This document shows, piece by piece, positions 10,101-17,727 of a DNA stretch of 17,789 bases (positions are counted from its first letter, which is position 1; each line of letters starts with the position of its first letter). Position numbers and translations under genes: made by a program. Location: positions 1-17,789 of the forward strand of contig CAZEPM010000033.1 of NCBI GenBank assembly GCA_964514145.1, read 5' to 3'. The notes below the pieces were generated by a model. The model was not told where the DNA came from, ran no database searches, and saw only the letters and a list, made by a program, of their open reading frames with translations. The DNA is from Phocaeicola_A sp964514145 (GTDB lineage: Bacteria; Bacteroidota; Bacteroidia; Bacteroidales; Bacteroidaceae).

Positions 10101-10181
10101 CCTACTTATGCCGGTATCGATTACCGTGACAAATATCCTTCTATCCGCTCGGTTACTTTTGGCGTTAACTTAACATTTTAA
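7137..10181 (+). CDS. SusC/RagA-like TonB-dependent outer-membrane transporter
   Basis: A 1014-residue outer-membrane porin that imports oligosaccharides captured by its SusD partner, powered by TonB. The start at 7137 is followed by a signal peptide (hydrophobic stretch about 16-33; cleavage probably between 33 and 40). A CarboxypepD-regulatory-like domain covers about 52-125 (GQIVDSKGETIIGA). The family hallmark MDEVVVIGYGTQ at 129-140 starts the plug, and LKDASAAAIYGTRGANGV at 230-247 is the SusC/RagA signature. The remainder is a 22-strand-type barrel ending in aromatic Phe (FGVNLTF). The length is typical and no STN domain is present, so signalling through an ECF anti-sigma factor is unlikely; this agrees with the HTCS next door. 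Base composition falls sharply from the plug half to the barrel half. Twelve bases separate it from the SusD gene. Confidence 0.97.
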   Translation: MGTHLHRVLFSRAMMKMTACAMLSAGLPMAIYATPGNAEATMLAVQQQTHTVIGQIVDSKGETIIGAYVVEKGVASNGTITDMDGNFTLEVSPDATLVISYIGFRTLEIKASDIEADQRITLHESSEIMDEVVVIGYGTQRKGDVTSAVVSVKSEDFTVGKVGDAADLIKGKVAGLSIAKGTGDPNSTSTIRLRGVISVNGSTTPLVLIDGVEGDLTTVAPENIASIDVLKDASAAAIYGTRGANGVIIITTKTGQRGEHATVNYSGYVAASQFGKKLEFMDAADVRAGKTSFTDQGYDTDWLDAISRTGFTHNHNISITGGTEKTTYSADFTYRNEDGVIMNTFAEDMRMRFDVSHWFLNDMLRINLNMVQKWHKNSATNATATDQSNIYRQAIIRNPTAPIYNEDGTYNENFSINYYYNPVSMLEERLGDYTYSETRATGNVTFEPIKGWQTNLMLATSRFHAHDQGYNTATYYSNQLNERNGYAYHTNAETRTDNLEITSKYDLNVNKHRMNALIGYSYQYYTYNQNYANNYDFPTEFFTYNNLGVGQALLNGNAGMGSVKTENTLIGFFARVSYAYDNRYNLLVSIRREGSSKFGENNKWGTFPSASLGWTITNEKFMTGVNWLNFLKLRAGFGITGIIPNDPYMSLTRYDYGSSYYYDNATGSWLPGLEIASNPNPDLRWEKSTEFNVGLDWSVLNDRLGGSIDVYNKKTTDLLFYYTVPTPPNLYNTTYANGGSVRNRGIEVTINATPVRTKDFQWNTVVTASSNSNILLKLSSNLYESNSYENVNYLGEPISVTTHRMEEGHRLGDFWGLKSVGVSENGLFLIETPEGEIVEMTTAMAQDDTYKQWLGNGLPKVYLGWNNNFTYKRWDLSMQFTSQLGFKILNEPRAYYENNSIAYNRLKSVEIAPYGGQYTLSSTQAQTFVSYYLENGDFLKLTNLTIGYTFPIKSTNKWIKGARAYLSGDNLFCITAYSGLDPELSNSYPTYAGIDYRDKYPSIRSVTFGVNLTF

Positions 10182-10193
10182 ATTCAGGTAATT

Positions 10194-11858
10194 ATGAAAT
10201 CGAAACTTTATAAATCGCTACTGGCTTCTCTAATGAGTGTAGGTATGTTCTCGATGAACAGCTGCACCGATTTGAGCGAAACAATCTATAGTCAGATAGC
10301 TTCCGAACAATACGAATTCACAGACGATGACGCAAAAAGTATGTTCTCGCCTGTCTACACATCATTAAGAGATTTTTATTGGGCATGGTACGGTTATGCC
10401 GATTTAGATATCTGTACTGATCTGTGGTGCATACCCTTGCGCATTGGCGTAGGTTGGGGCGACTTGTACATCAGTTTCCACAAACACGAATTCAACCCAA
10501 GCTTAGGACATTTATTAGGCGCATGGAACAATGCATATGCTGGTATCAATGCTTGCAACCGTTTATTGGCAGACGAGGCTGTGCAAAATTCAGAATCTTC
10601 TGTAGCCCAACTACGGGCATACCGCGCTTTATATTATTACCTGTTGTTCGATATGTTCCGCAACATTCCGCTGGATACCTCGTTCGAACATCCGGATGGC
10701 TGGCAACCCGAACAAGCTACCCCACAAGAAATGTGGGATTTCATCATGGCCGAACTGGAAGAAGTGCAAGATTTATTAGAACCGGATGTCTCAATGAACT
10801 TGCTCAGTTCGTATGCAGTTCACATGCTGAAAGCCAAAATGTACCTGAATCATAATGCGTGGTTTGACGACCACTCGGACAATTCGTATTACCAACGGTG
10901 CATAGACGAGCTGAACATTATCATCAATTCGGGCCAATTCCAATTGGCACCCTCTTATTCAGATAACTTCATGGAAGACATTTCATCTTCTCCGGAAATC
11001 ATTTTCGGTATCCCGTTCGAATACCTATATGCATCCGGTAACTATTTTGCTAACCTATGGATGAATGAAGCCGGACGTGCCACATTCGGCTTTACCGGAT
11101 GGGCGACTGGCGGTGGAGGTGTCTTACATCAATTCTTGGACACATACGATGAAGATGATACCCGTTTTGATGCCACATGGATTGGCGGTCCGCAATCTGA
11201 CCGGTATGGAGAAGCCATTTACGTAGACGGCAATAGATTGGACTATACATATAACTTACGAAGCATTGACAACCCAGGCTGTTACCCAATGGAAGGATAC
11301 CGTTTGGTGAAATACGAAATCGTGGAAGGAGATCGAGGAACGTATTACGATGACGTGCCTTTCTTCCGTTATGCAGATGTATTGATGATGAAAGCCGAAT
11401 GTCTGTTACGCTTGGGTGGCTATAACGGCGAAACCGAACAAGATGCAGCTGATTTGGTAACGCAAGTTCGCCAACGTAACTTCAATGCTACCGACCCGTC
11501 AAAAGCTGTCCGTACGGTAGCTGAACTGAAGGGTCCCAGCGTGTATGCGTATGGACATAGTGAAAATACTGCACAACAAGATCAAGCTGACAACTGGGTT
11601 ACCACGACCGAAGGAGGCGACGACATCGAATTGGGAGGATTGCTGGATGATTTAGCTTGGGAATTTGTAGCGGAACACCACCGCCGTCAAGACTTGATCC
11701 GTTTCCGTATGACTAACGGTCAAAATGTTTACAACGGAAAATCCTGGTTCTGCAAAGATGCTGTTGCCGACCCAACCGACAAACATAATGACATCTTTCC
11801 CATACCGCAAACTGCATTGGATGGGAACCCCAACCTCGTACAAAATCCGGGATTCTAA
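10194..11858 (+). CDS. SusD/RagB-like surface glycan-binding lipoprotein
   Basis: A 554-residue lid protein for the SusC transporter, tethered to the outer face of the outer membrane. The signal peptide ends in a lipobox-like MNSC with Cys24, followed by TDLSE. The helical TPR-like core includes ACNRLLADEAV and RAYRALYYYLLFDMF (about 120-160). The C-terminal family signatures are ADVLMMKAECLLRLGGYNGE and WEFVAEHHRRQDLIRF, and the end IFPIPQTALDGNPNLVQNPGF-type tail is characteristic of SusD. It sits 12 bases after susC and 22 bases before the next lipoprotein, so the three are almost certainly co-transcribed. The ligand cannot be read from sequence; linkage to beta-arabinofuranosidases suggests an arabinose-bearing glycan or glycopeptide. 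Confidence 0.96.
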   Translation: MKSKLYKSLLASLMSVGMFSMNSCTDLSETIYSQIASEQYEFTDDDAKSMFSPVYTSLRDFYWAWYGYADLDICTDLWCIPLRIGVGWGDLYISFHKHEFNPSLGHLLGAWNNAYAGINACNRLLADEAVQNSESSVAQLRAYRALYYYLLFDMFRNIPLDTSFEHPDGWQPEQATPQEMWDFIMAELEEVQDLLEPDVSMNLLSSYAVHMLKAKMYLNHNAWFDDHSDNSYYQRCIDELNIIINSGQFQLAPSYSDNFMEDISSSPEIIFGIPFEYLYASGNYFANLWMNEAGRATFGFTGWATGGGGVLHQFLDTYDEDDTRFDATWIGGPQSDRYGEAIYVDGNRLDYTYNLRSIDNPGCYPMEGYRLVKYEIVEGDRGTYYDDVPFFRYADVLMMKAECLLRLGGYNGETEQDAADLVTQVRQRNFNATDPSKAVRTVAELKGPSVYAYGHSENTAQQDQADNWVTTTEGGDDIELGGLLDDLAWEFVAEHHRRQDLIRFRMTNGQNVYNGKSWFCKDAVADPTDKHNDIFPIPQTALDGNPNLVQNPGF

Positions 11859-11880
11859 TTCATTTATAAACTAAAAGATT

Positions 11881-12876
11881 ATGAAACGAAATATATTCTT
11901 TACGCTTTGTTGCTTCGCCTGCTTGGGCTTTACTGCCTGCAGTGATGACTATGCTGATGCATCGTCGAAACACGTATATGGAGAAGACGAAAATCCCTAT
12001 TTGCGGACAGACATGGATGCACAAATATCTGTGACCGTTCCGCTGGAGGTAAACGGCGAACATGCATACACCGTCAACCTAACAGACTATACTGATAATT
12101 TTGAAGAAAAAATGGGAATGAGTCTTGATGCGGTGATGTCGGGACTGGACAATGGGATAACTGTCTTCTACCCCATCAACACTACACGTAGTCAATGGCT
12201 GAAAACCGCTTACAATGCAGGAACAGGCTGGTATTTCGACTCTGCCAACCAGCCTTGTGAAGCCAACGATGAAAACTGCCGTGCCATGGTCACGCTGAAT
12301 CAATCAGCACGTACCTTGACCGTAGAACTGACCGAGGGAGGCATCGTAGCCGGAACGGTATTGTCGCTCAACGTAGGTTTTGCCGTAAACGGTCCGGATT
12401 ATGACAACTACTTGCGCTTTACTTTCGAAGTGTCTGTTACCGACCCGACGGTTGCTGTTCTTTCTGTAACTTTCTCAGAAGACACACCGACAACGACTAT
12501 CAGCCTTGCAGATTATCAGGAGAACATAGAAGCTGTTTTTGATATATCATACGAAGACTTTTTAACTGAAATTGCGAACAATGAAAATATTAAATTCAGC
12601 TTAGCTGATCCGTCTACAAATGAATGGATTGACATGGGAGAAAATTATACGGCAAATGCACCGGGTTATTGGATGGATAGCACGGGGAATTATATTTCCT
12701 GGGGTGTGGATGGATTTGCTGCTTATATTGAATATTACAGTAACGATGCAGCCTGTGGAATTGGATATAATGCAGACCTTGCTTCAGGAACAACTGGAAT
12801 TTTCAATGCCGGCTGGGTAGATATGAATGATTCCTCAAAAGCATTCCATATCATTGTTAGTTGGACTATTCAATAA
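11881..12876 (+). CDS. Two-repeat DUF4859-like surface lipoprotein (SusE/F position)
   Basis: A 331-residue lipoprotein with no catalytic motif that I recognise. The signal peptide MKRNIFFTLCCFACLGFTAC ends at Cys20. SDDY follows, resembling the acidic lipoprotein export signal that sends Bacteroidetes lipoproteins to the cell surface. The mature part looks like a tandem duplication, about 49-188 and 193-331. Both halves share an NLTDY/SLADY start, a W near position 45 of the repeat, and a GWYFDSANQ / GYWMDSTGN element; each ends in a beta strand (FTFEVSVTD, FHIIVSWTI). The pattern resembles DUF4859 repeats, recalled from memory and not searched. Position right after SusD is where SusE/F-type surface glycan-binding proteins are encoded, so binding of the target glycan is the likely role. 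A minor structural or adhesin role is possible. Confidence 0.75.
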   Translation: MKRNIFFTLCCFACLGFTACSDDYADASSKHVYGEDENPYLRTDMDAQISVTVPLEVNGEHAYTVNLTDYTDNFEEKMGMSLDAVMSGLDNGITVFYPINTTRSQWLKTAYNAGTGWYFDSANQPCEANDENCRAMVTLNQSARTLTVELTEGGIVAGTVLSLNVGFAVNGPDYDNYLRFTFEVSVTDPTVAVLSVTFSEDTPTTTISLADYQENIEAVFDISYEDFLTEIANNENIKFSLADPSTNEWIDMGENYTANAPGYWMDSTGNYISWGVDGFAAYIEYYSNDAACGIGYNADLASGTTGIFNAGWVDMNDSSKAFHIIVSWTIQ

Positions 12877-12898
12877 CAACCGTTCACCAATTATTGAA
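12869..12898 (+). other. Weak AT-rich hairpin at the end of the DUF4859 gene
   Basis: TTCAATAA (12869-12876, containing the stop codon) pairs with TTATTGAA (12891-12898) across 14 bases. The overlapping palindrome ATTATT-GA-AATAAT lies at 12890-12903. There is no U tail, so it is not a standard terminator. It sits in the 82-base spacer before the second glycosidase gene and could partly attenuate or process the transcript. The rest of the spacer to 12958 shows nothing clear; CAAATTTG at 12905-12912 is one mismatch from a -7 element. Confidence 0.3.
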
Positions 12899-12958
12899 AT
12901 AATGCAAATTTGAATACTCTCTTTTCATTATTGTCTGACCATTCAAAAAATTAGTAGC

Positions 12959-15367
12959 ATGAGAGAACAAATGATTTTGGCGATGCTCTTCGCGATGATA
13001 ACCGGAGGCGCATACGCACAACAGAAAACAGCGGCACACGGTTATCCGATTGAGCCTGTACCTTTTACTTCGGTGAAGATAACCGATTCGTTCTGGGGAC
13101 AACGCCTGAAAGCGAGTCGTGAAGTAACAATCCCGCTTGCATTCAGCAAATGTGAAGAGACCGGACGATACAGGAATTTCGAAATGGCTGCCCATCCCAG
13201 CGATTCGAACAAAGTAACGGGATATTCGTTCGACGATACAGATGTTTACAAAACCATCGAAGGTGCCAGCTACCTGCTGCAGACTTATCCCGACAAGAAA
13301 CTGGAACACTACATCGACAGCGTACTTGCCATCGTGGCTGCGGCACAGGAACCCGACGGATATCTGTACACCTCACGCACCATGAACCCCAAGCACCCGC
13401 ACGAATGGGCAGGCAGCAAACGCTGGGAGAAGGTAGAAGATCTGAGTCACGAGTTCTACAACTTGGGTCACATGATAGAAGGTGCTATCGCATACTATCA
13501 GGCTACCGGCAAACGTAACTTCCTCGACATTGCTATCCGCTATGCCGACTGTGTATGCCGCGAAATCGGTGACGGTCCGGACCAAGTGGTACGCGTACCG
13601 GGACATCAGATTGCCGAAATGGCACTTGCCAAGCTGTATCTGGTAACCGGTGATGAGAAATACCTGAAACAAGCCAAGTTCTTCCTCGACAAGCGTGGCT
13701 ACACTTCACGTCGTGGCGAATACAGCCAGGCACACAAACCAGTTGTCCGGCAAGATGAAGCCGTAGGTCACGCCGTACGTGCCACTTATATGTACTCAGG
13801 TATGGCAGACGTTGCGGCCCTGACGGGTGATACGACGTATGTACATGCCATCGACCGCATTTGGGACAACATCGTAGGCAAGAAACTATACATCACCGGC
13901 GGTATCGGCGCAACCAACAACGGTGAAGCCTTCGGTGCCAACTATGAACTGCCGAATATGTCGGCTTACTGCGAAACCTGTGCAGCTATCGGCAATGTAT
14001 ATGTCAATTACCGCCTTTTCTTGTTGCACGGTGATGCAAAATATTACGATGTACTGGAACGTACGCTCTATAACGGCTTGATTTCGGGCGTATCGCTCGA
14101 TGGCGGAAGTTTCTTCTATCCCAATCCGCTGGAATCAATGGGACAACACCAACGTCAGCCGTGGTTCGGTTGCGCTTGTTGCCCGTCGAACATCTGCCGT
14201 TTCATCCCTTCACTGCCAGGTTATGTATATGCCGTGAAAGACCGAAACATATACGTCAACCTTTTCATGTCGAACCATGCAGAACTAAAAGTCGGTGGCA
14301 AAAAAGTGGAATTGTCACAAACCACTTCATATCCATGGAATGGTGATATTGCAATTACCGTAGACAGTAACAGTGCCGGACAATTTACCATGAAAGTACG
14401 TATTCCAGGATGGGTACAAAACCAAGTAGTCCCGAGTGACCTGTATACATACAACGACGGATTGCGTCCCAAATACAGCATCAAGGTAAACGGTGAAGAA
14501 GTGAAAGCCGACCTGCAACAAGGTTATTTCACCATCGACCGTAAATGGAAGAAAGGCGATCAGATAGAAGTGCACTTCGACATGGAACCGCGTACGGTAA
14601 AAGCCAACAATAAGGTAGAAGCCGACCGCGGACGTGTAGCCGTAGAAAGAGGTCCGATTGTCTATTGCGCCGAATGGCCCGACAACGATTTCGATGTATT
14701 GAGTATACTGATGAACCACAACCCGAAATTTGAAGTAGTAAAGAAACCTGACGTGCTATACGGCATCGATGAAATCAAGACCCAGGTGCAAACCTTGGAG
14801 TACGATAATGAAGGACGTCTCGTGGCAAAAGATCACACACTGACCATGATCCCCTACTATGCGTGGGCACACCGCGGTTCGGGCAACATGGCAGTATGGC
14901 TGCCAAACGAAGTGAGCGCGACCCGCCCGGTAGCTATCCCGACGTTGGCTTCGAAGAGCAAAGTAGAAGCATCGCACGACATTTCATCCCTGTCTGCAAT
15001 CACCGACGGACTGGTGCCAAAAGACGAAAACGACCGTACCATCCCCTACTACCACTGGTGGCCGAAAGAAGGGGAAACCGAATGGATATCCTACACGTTC
15101 CCGGAAGAGATGACCGTTTCTACCTCTACTGTCTACTGGTACGATGACAGTCCGTGGGGAGGATGCCGTGTCCCGAAGGAATGGAAAATCTACTACAAAG
15201 ATGCAGCTGGCAAGTGGATTCCGGTACAAAACCTGAATGCCTACGGCACGCAGAAAGGAAATCCCAATACGGTAGATTTCGAACCGGTCAAGACCCTAGC
15301 GGTCAAACTGGAAGTCGTACTGCCAGAAAAGAATGCTTCCGGCATTTATGAGTGGGAAGTGAAATAA
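12959..15367 (+). CDS. GH127/GH146 family beta-L-arabinofuranosidase, secreted (DUF1680)
   Basis: An 802-residue paralog of the enzyme encoded at 4532, with the same fold order. The signal peptide is an ordinary SPase I type (MREQMILAMLFAMITGGAYA, cleavage before Gln21), predicting a soluble periplasmic enzyme, unlike the lipoprotein paralog. Catalytic residues are complete: Glu323 in GEAF (HypBA1 Glu322), Glu339 and Cys341 in CETC, and Cys407-Cys408 in GCACCPSN with Cys407 the likely nucleophile. The alpha-barrel covers about 30-450 and beta-sandwich parts follow. The final 135 residues (about 664-802) form a tryptophan-rich discoidin-like module (YHWWPKEG, RVPKEWKIYYK) shared with the paralog. 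Expected reaction: hydrolysis of terminal beta-L-Araf with retention. The two enzymes may differ in linkage (beta-1,2-Araf versus Hyp-linked, or pectic). It lies 82 bases after the DUF4859 gene and 44 before the peptidase gene. Confidence 0.92.
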   Translation: MREQMILAMLFAMITGGAYAQQKTAAHGYPIEPVPFTSVKITDSFWGQRLKASREVTIPLAFSKCEETGRYRNFEMAAHPSDSNKVTGYSFDDTDVYKTIEGASYLLQTYPDKKLEHYIDSVLAIVAAAQEPDGYLYTSRTMNPKHPHEWAGSKRWEKVEDLSHEFYNLGHMIEGAIAYYQATGKRNFLDIAIRYADCVCREIGDGPDQVVRVPGHQIAEMALAKLYLVTGDEKYLKQAKFFLDKRGYTSRRGEYSQAHKPVVRQDEAVGHAVRATYMYSGMADVAALTGDTTYVHAIDRIWDNIVGKKLYITGGIGATNNGEAFGANYELPNMSAYCETCAAIGNVYVNYRLFLLHGDAKYYDVLERTLYNGLISGVSLDGGSFFYPNPLESMGQHQRQPWFGCACCPSNICRFIPSLPGYVYAVKDRNIYVNLFMSNHAELKVGGKKVELSQTTSYPWNGDIAITVDSNSAGQFTMKVRIPGWVQNQVVPSDLYTYNDGLRPKYSIKVNGEEVKADLQQGYFTIDRKWKKGDQIEVHFDMEPRTVKANNKVEADRGRVAVERGPIVYCAEWPDNDFDVLSILMNHNPKFEVVKKPDVLYGIDEIKTQVQTLEYDNEGRLVAKDHTLTMIPYYAWAHRGSGNMAVWLPNEVSATRPVAIPTLASKSKVEASHDISSLSAITDGLVPKDENDRTIPYYHWWPKEGETEWISYTFPEEMTVSTSTVYWYDDSPWGGCRVPKEWKIYYKDAAGKWIPVQNLNAYGTQKGNPNTVDFEPVKTLAVKLEVVLPEKNASGIYEWEVK

Positions 15368-15390
15368 GATGATACTCTTGAAGTATTGAA

Positions 15391-15398
15391 TAACTTTG
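15391..15398 (+). promoter_or_regulatory. Possible Bacteroides -7 promoter element
   Basis: TAACTTTG matches the TAnnTTTG consensus exactly and lies 13 bases before the peptidase ATG. No -33 TTTG is found at the usual 19-21-base spacing, and the implied leader would be under 10 bases. It could give low independent expression of the peptidase or be chance in an AT-rich 44-base spacer. Confidence 0.25.
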
Positions 15399-15411
15399 TA
15401 CACATACTTAA

Positions 15412-17658
15412 ATGAAACATTCTATTTTAGCAAGTGCCGCATTATTGATAAGCTGTTCGGCTTGGGCACAAGGCACAGTGGAAGATTACAACCGCGCCTA
15501 CGGATTGCGCGAGAAATTCAGTTCGAAACAAATTTACTACAGCAATGTAGTACCGCAATGGATAAACGGTACGGATAACTTCTGGTACGTGCGCCATACG
15601 CCCGAAGGCACCGAATATGTAAAAGTGGATGCAGGCAACAAGACACGTACGCCACTATTCGACCAGAGCCAACTCTCGGCTTCGCTTGCAACAAGCACAG
15701 GTAAAGTTATCAATCCGAAAGAATTACCCATCCGCAATTGCCGGGTATCGCAGGGAATGGACACCCTGCGTTTTGAGTATGAAGACAAAAAGTGGTGTTT
15801 TGACATCATCCGTAACCGGCTGACAGATGAAGGTGCGGTATCTGCTCCGGGACCGCAACGCCACTGGATGGAACGGGATGACGGAAAGGAAGGGGCTCCG
15901 GTGCCTTCGCCCGACGGTAAGTATGTGGCTTTCATTAAAAACGACAATATATGTGTACGCAATGTCGCTACCAGCGAAGAAAAGCAACTGAGCCAGGATG
16001 GCACCATGGCAAACTATTATTCATCGTATATCTACTGGTCGCCCGATTCGAAATATGTGGCAGCATGCCGCATCCGCCCGACGGAAAAGCGTTATGTATA
16101 TTATGTAGAATCGTCCCCCGTCGATCAATTGCAACCCAGACTGCACAAGCAGGAATACGCTAAACCGGGCGATGAACTGCCTTTCAAAGTCCCGTGTATC
16201 TTCGGGGTGGAAGACGGCAAACGCCTGATTCCTTCTACCGAACTATTCAGACACCAATACGAACTGTATGGCCCGATGTGGAACAAAGACAGCAAGGGCA
16301 TTACCTTCGAATACAACGAACGCGGGCATAAAGTCTACCGCGTACTCGAAATGTCGGTAGCCGATGGCAGTGTACGTACGCTCATCGAAGAGAAAGAGGA
16401 AAAATATGTCAACTATCCGCGCATCTATCGTTACTACTTGGAAGACGGCAAACGCATCATCTGGTCGAGTGAACGGGACAACTATAACCACCTGTATATG
16501 TACGACCGTGCTACCGCCAGCCCCATCAACCAAATCACACAAGGCGAATGGTACGTGCGCGAAGTGCAATACGTAGACGAAGCCAACCAGCAAATCTATT
16601 TTTCCGCCAACGGTGTAAACAAAGACGAAGACCCTTACCTGATTCATTATTACCGCATCGGTTTCGACGGTAAAGGCATGAAAGAGCTGACACCCGAAGA
16701 GGGCATGCACAAGGCTTGGTATTCGTTCGACTACAAGTATCTGGTAGATGTTTACTCGAAAGTCGATGAAGCTCCGGTCGCCGTGCTCCGCAATACTTCG
16801 AACGGTAAAGTGGTGATGGAACTGGAAAAAGCAGACATTTCGAAACTCCTGGAAAAAGGATGGAAAGCTCCTGAAGTATTCGCAGCCAAAGGGCGTGACA
16901 GTAAAACCGATATGTGGGGCATCATTTACCGTCCGACCAACTTCGACCCGTCAAAGAAATATCCGGTCATTGAATACATCTATTCCGGTCCGGGCGACCA
17001 ATACGTGCCGAAAACCTTTTCGCCATACAACAGCTATATGTCAGCCATTGCTGAACTGGGCTTCATCGTCATTCAGGTAGACGGTATGACTACTTCGTTC
17101 CGGTCGAAAGAATTTGAAGAAGTATGCTACAAGAATCTGAAGGATTCCGGGCTTGCCGACCATATTGCCTGGCTGAAAGCTGCTGCACAGCAATACCCAT
17201 ACATGGACCTCGACCGCGTAGGCATCTTCGGCTGTTCGGCAGGCGGACAAGAAGCCATGAATGCCGTACTGATGCATCCCGAATTTTACAAAGCTGCCTA
17301 TTCGGCTTGCGGATGCCATGACAACCGCATGGATAAAATCTGGTGGAACGAATTGTGGATGGGCTACCCCATAGATGATTCGTACAAGGCTTGCTCGAAC
17401 GTAGAAAACGCTCACCTGCTGAGCCGTCCGCTGATGCTGGTAGTAGGTGAATTGGATGACAACGTAGATCCTGCATCGACCATGCAGGTAGTGAACGCCC
17501 TCATCAAGGCAAACAAAGATTTCGAGCTGGTTGTTGTACCGGGTGCACACCACACCATGGGGGAAGCCTTCGGCGAGCACAAGCGTTACGATTTCTTTGT
17601 CCGTCACCTGATGGGCATTAATCCTCCGGCTTGGAGCGATGTAAAAACCGGCGAATAA
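15412..17658 (+). CDS. Secreted S9 family (prolyl oligopeptidase / DPP-IV-like) serine peptidase
   Basis: A 748-residue exported alpha/beta-hydrolase peptidase; S9 enzymes usually cut after proline. The signal peptide MKHSILASAALLISCSAWAQ carries both an SPase I site (AWA before Gln20) and a lipobox-like LISC (Cys15), so it is either periplasmic or lipid-anchored. A DPPIV_N beta-propeller covers about 85-460 (blades such as SPDGKYVAF and WSPDSKYVAA). The catalytic domain is about 520-735, with nucleophile Ser609 in GCSAGG, Asp682 in ELDDNVD and His714 in PGAHHTM, so the triad is complete. The Glu-Glu motif that anchors the free N-terminus in true dipeptidyl peptidases IV is not seen where expected, between QLSQDG and YWSPDSK (about 195-210). 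True DPP activity is therefore doubtful; endopeptidase, other aminopeptidase or esterase activity are alternatives. As the last gene of the operon it may process glycopeptides freed of arabinose. Confidence 0.9.
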   Translation: MKHSILASAALLISCSAWAQGTVEDYNRAYGLREKFSSKQIYYSNVVPQWINGTDNFWYVRHTPEGTEYVKVDAGNKTRTPLFDQSQLSASLATSTGKVINPKELPIRNCRVSQGMDTLRFEYEDKKWCFDIIRNRLTDEGAVSAPGPQRHWMERDDGKEGAPVPSPDGKYVAFIKNDNICVRNVATSEEKQLSQDGTMANYYSSYIYWSPDSKYVAACRIRPTEKRYVYYVESSPVDQLQPRLHKQEYAKPGDELPFKVPCIFGVEDGKRLIPSTELFRHQYELYGPMWNKDSKGITFEYNERGHKVYRVLEMSVADGSVRTLIEEKEEKYVNYPRIYRYYLEDGKRIIWSSERDNYNHLYMYDRATASPINQITQGEWYVREVQYVDEANQQIYFSANGVNKDEDPYLIHYYRIGFDGKGMKELTPEEGMHKAWYSFDYKYLVDVYSKVDEAPVAVLRNTSNGKVVMELEKADISKLLEKGWKAPEVFAAKGRDSKTDMWGIIYRPTNFDPSKKYPVIEYIYSGPGDQYVPKTFSPYNSYMSAIAELGFIVIQVDGMTTSFRSKEFEEVCYKNLKDSGLADHIAWLKAAAQQYPYMDLDRVGIFGCSAGGQEAMNAVLMHPEFYKAAYSACGCHDNRMDKIWWNELWMGYPIDDSYKACSNVENAHLLSRPLMLVVGELDDNVDPASTMQVVNALIKANKDFELVVVPGAHHTMGEAFGEHKRYDFFVRHLMGINPPAWSDVKTGE

Positions 17659-17699
17659 ATCGATTTTTCCGATTTTTAATTTTCCTTACGACAGGTGAG

Positions 17700-17727
17700 A
17701 CCTTCGGGATTACTTCATTTCGAAGGT
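17700..17727. terminator. Possible hairpin between convergent genes
   Basis: ACCTTCG (17700-17706) and CGAAGGT (17721-17727) form a 7-bp stem with a 14-base loop that overlaps the last codons of the minus-strand gene. No run of T follows directly on either strand. Upstream on the plus strand, after the peptidase stop, is a T-rich stretch with two CGATTTTT copies (17660-17678). Convergent genes need termination here, but neither signal is canonical. Confidence 0.35.

Noticed and set aside
17660..17678. CGATTTTT direct repeat after the peptidase stop
   Set aside because: Two short T-rich copies without a stem. Likely chance, at most part of a weak termination zone.
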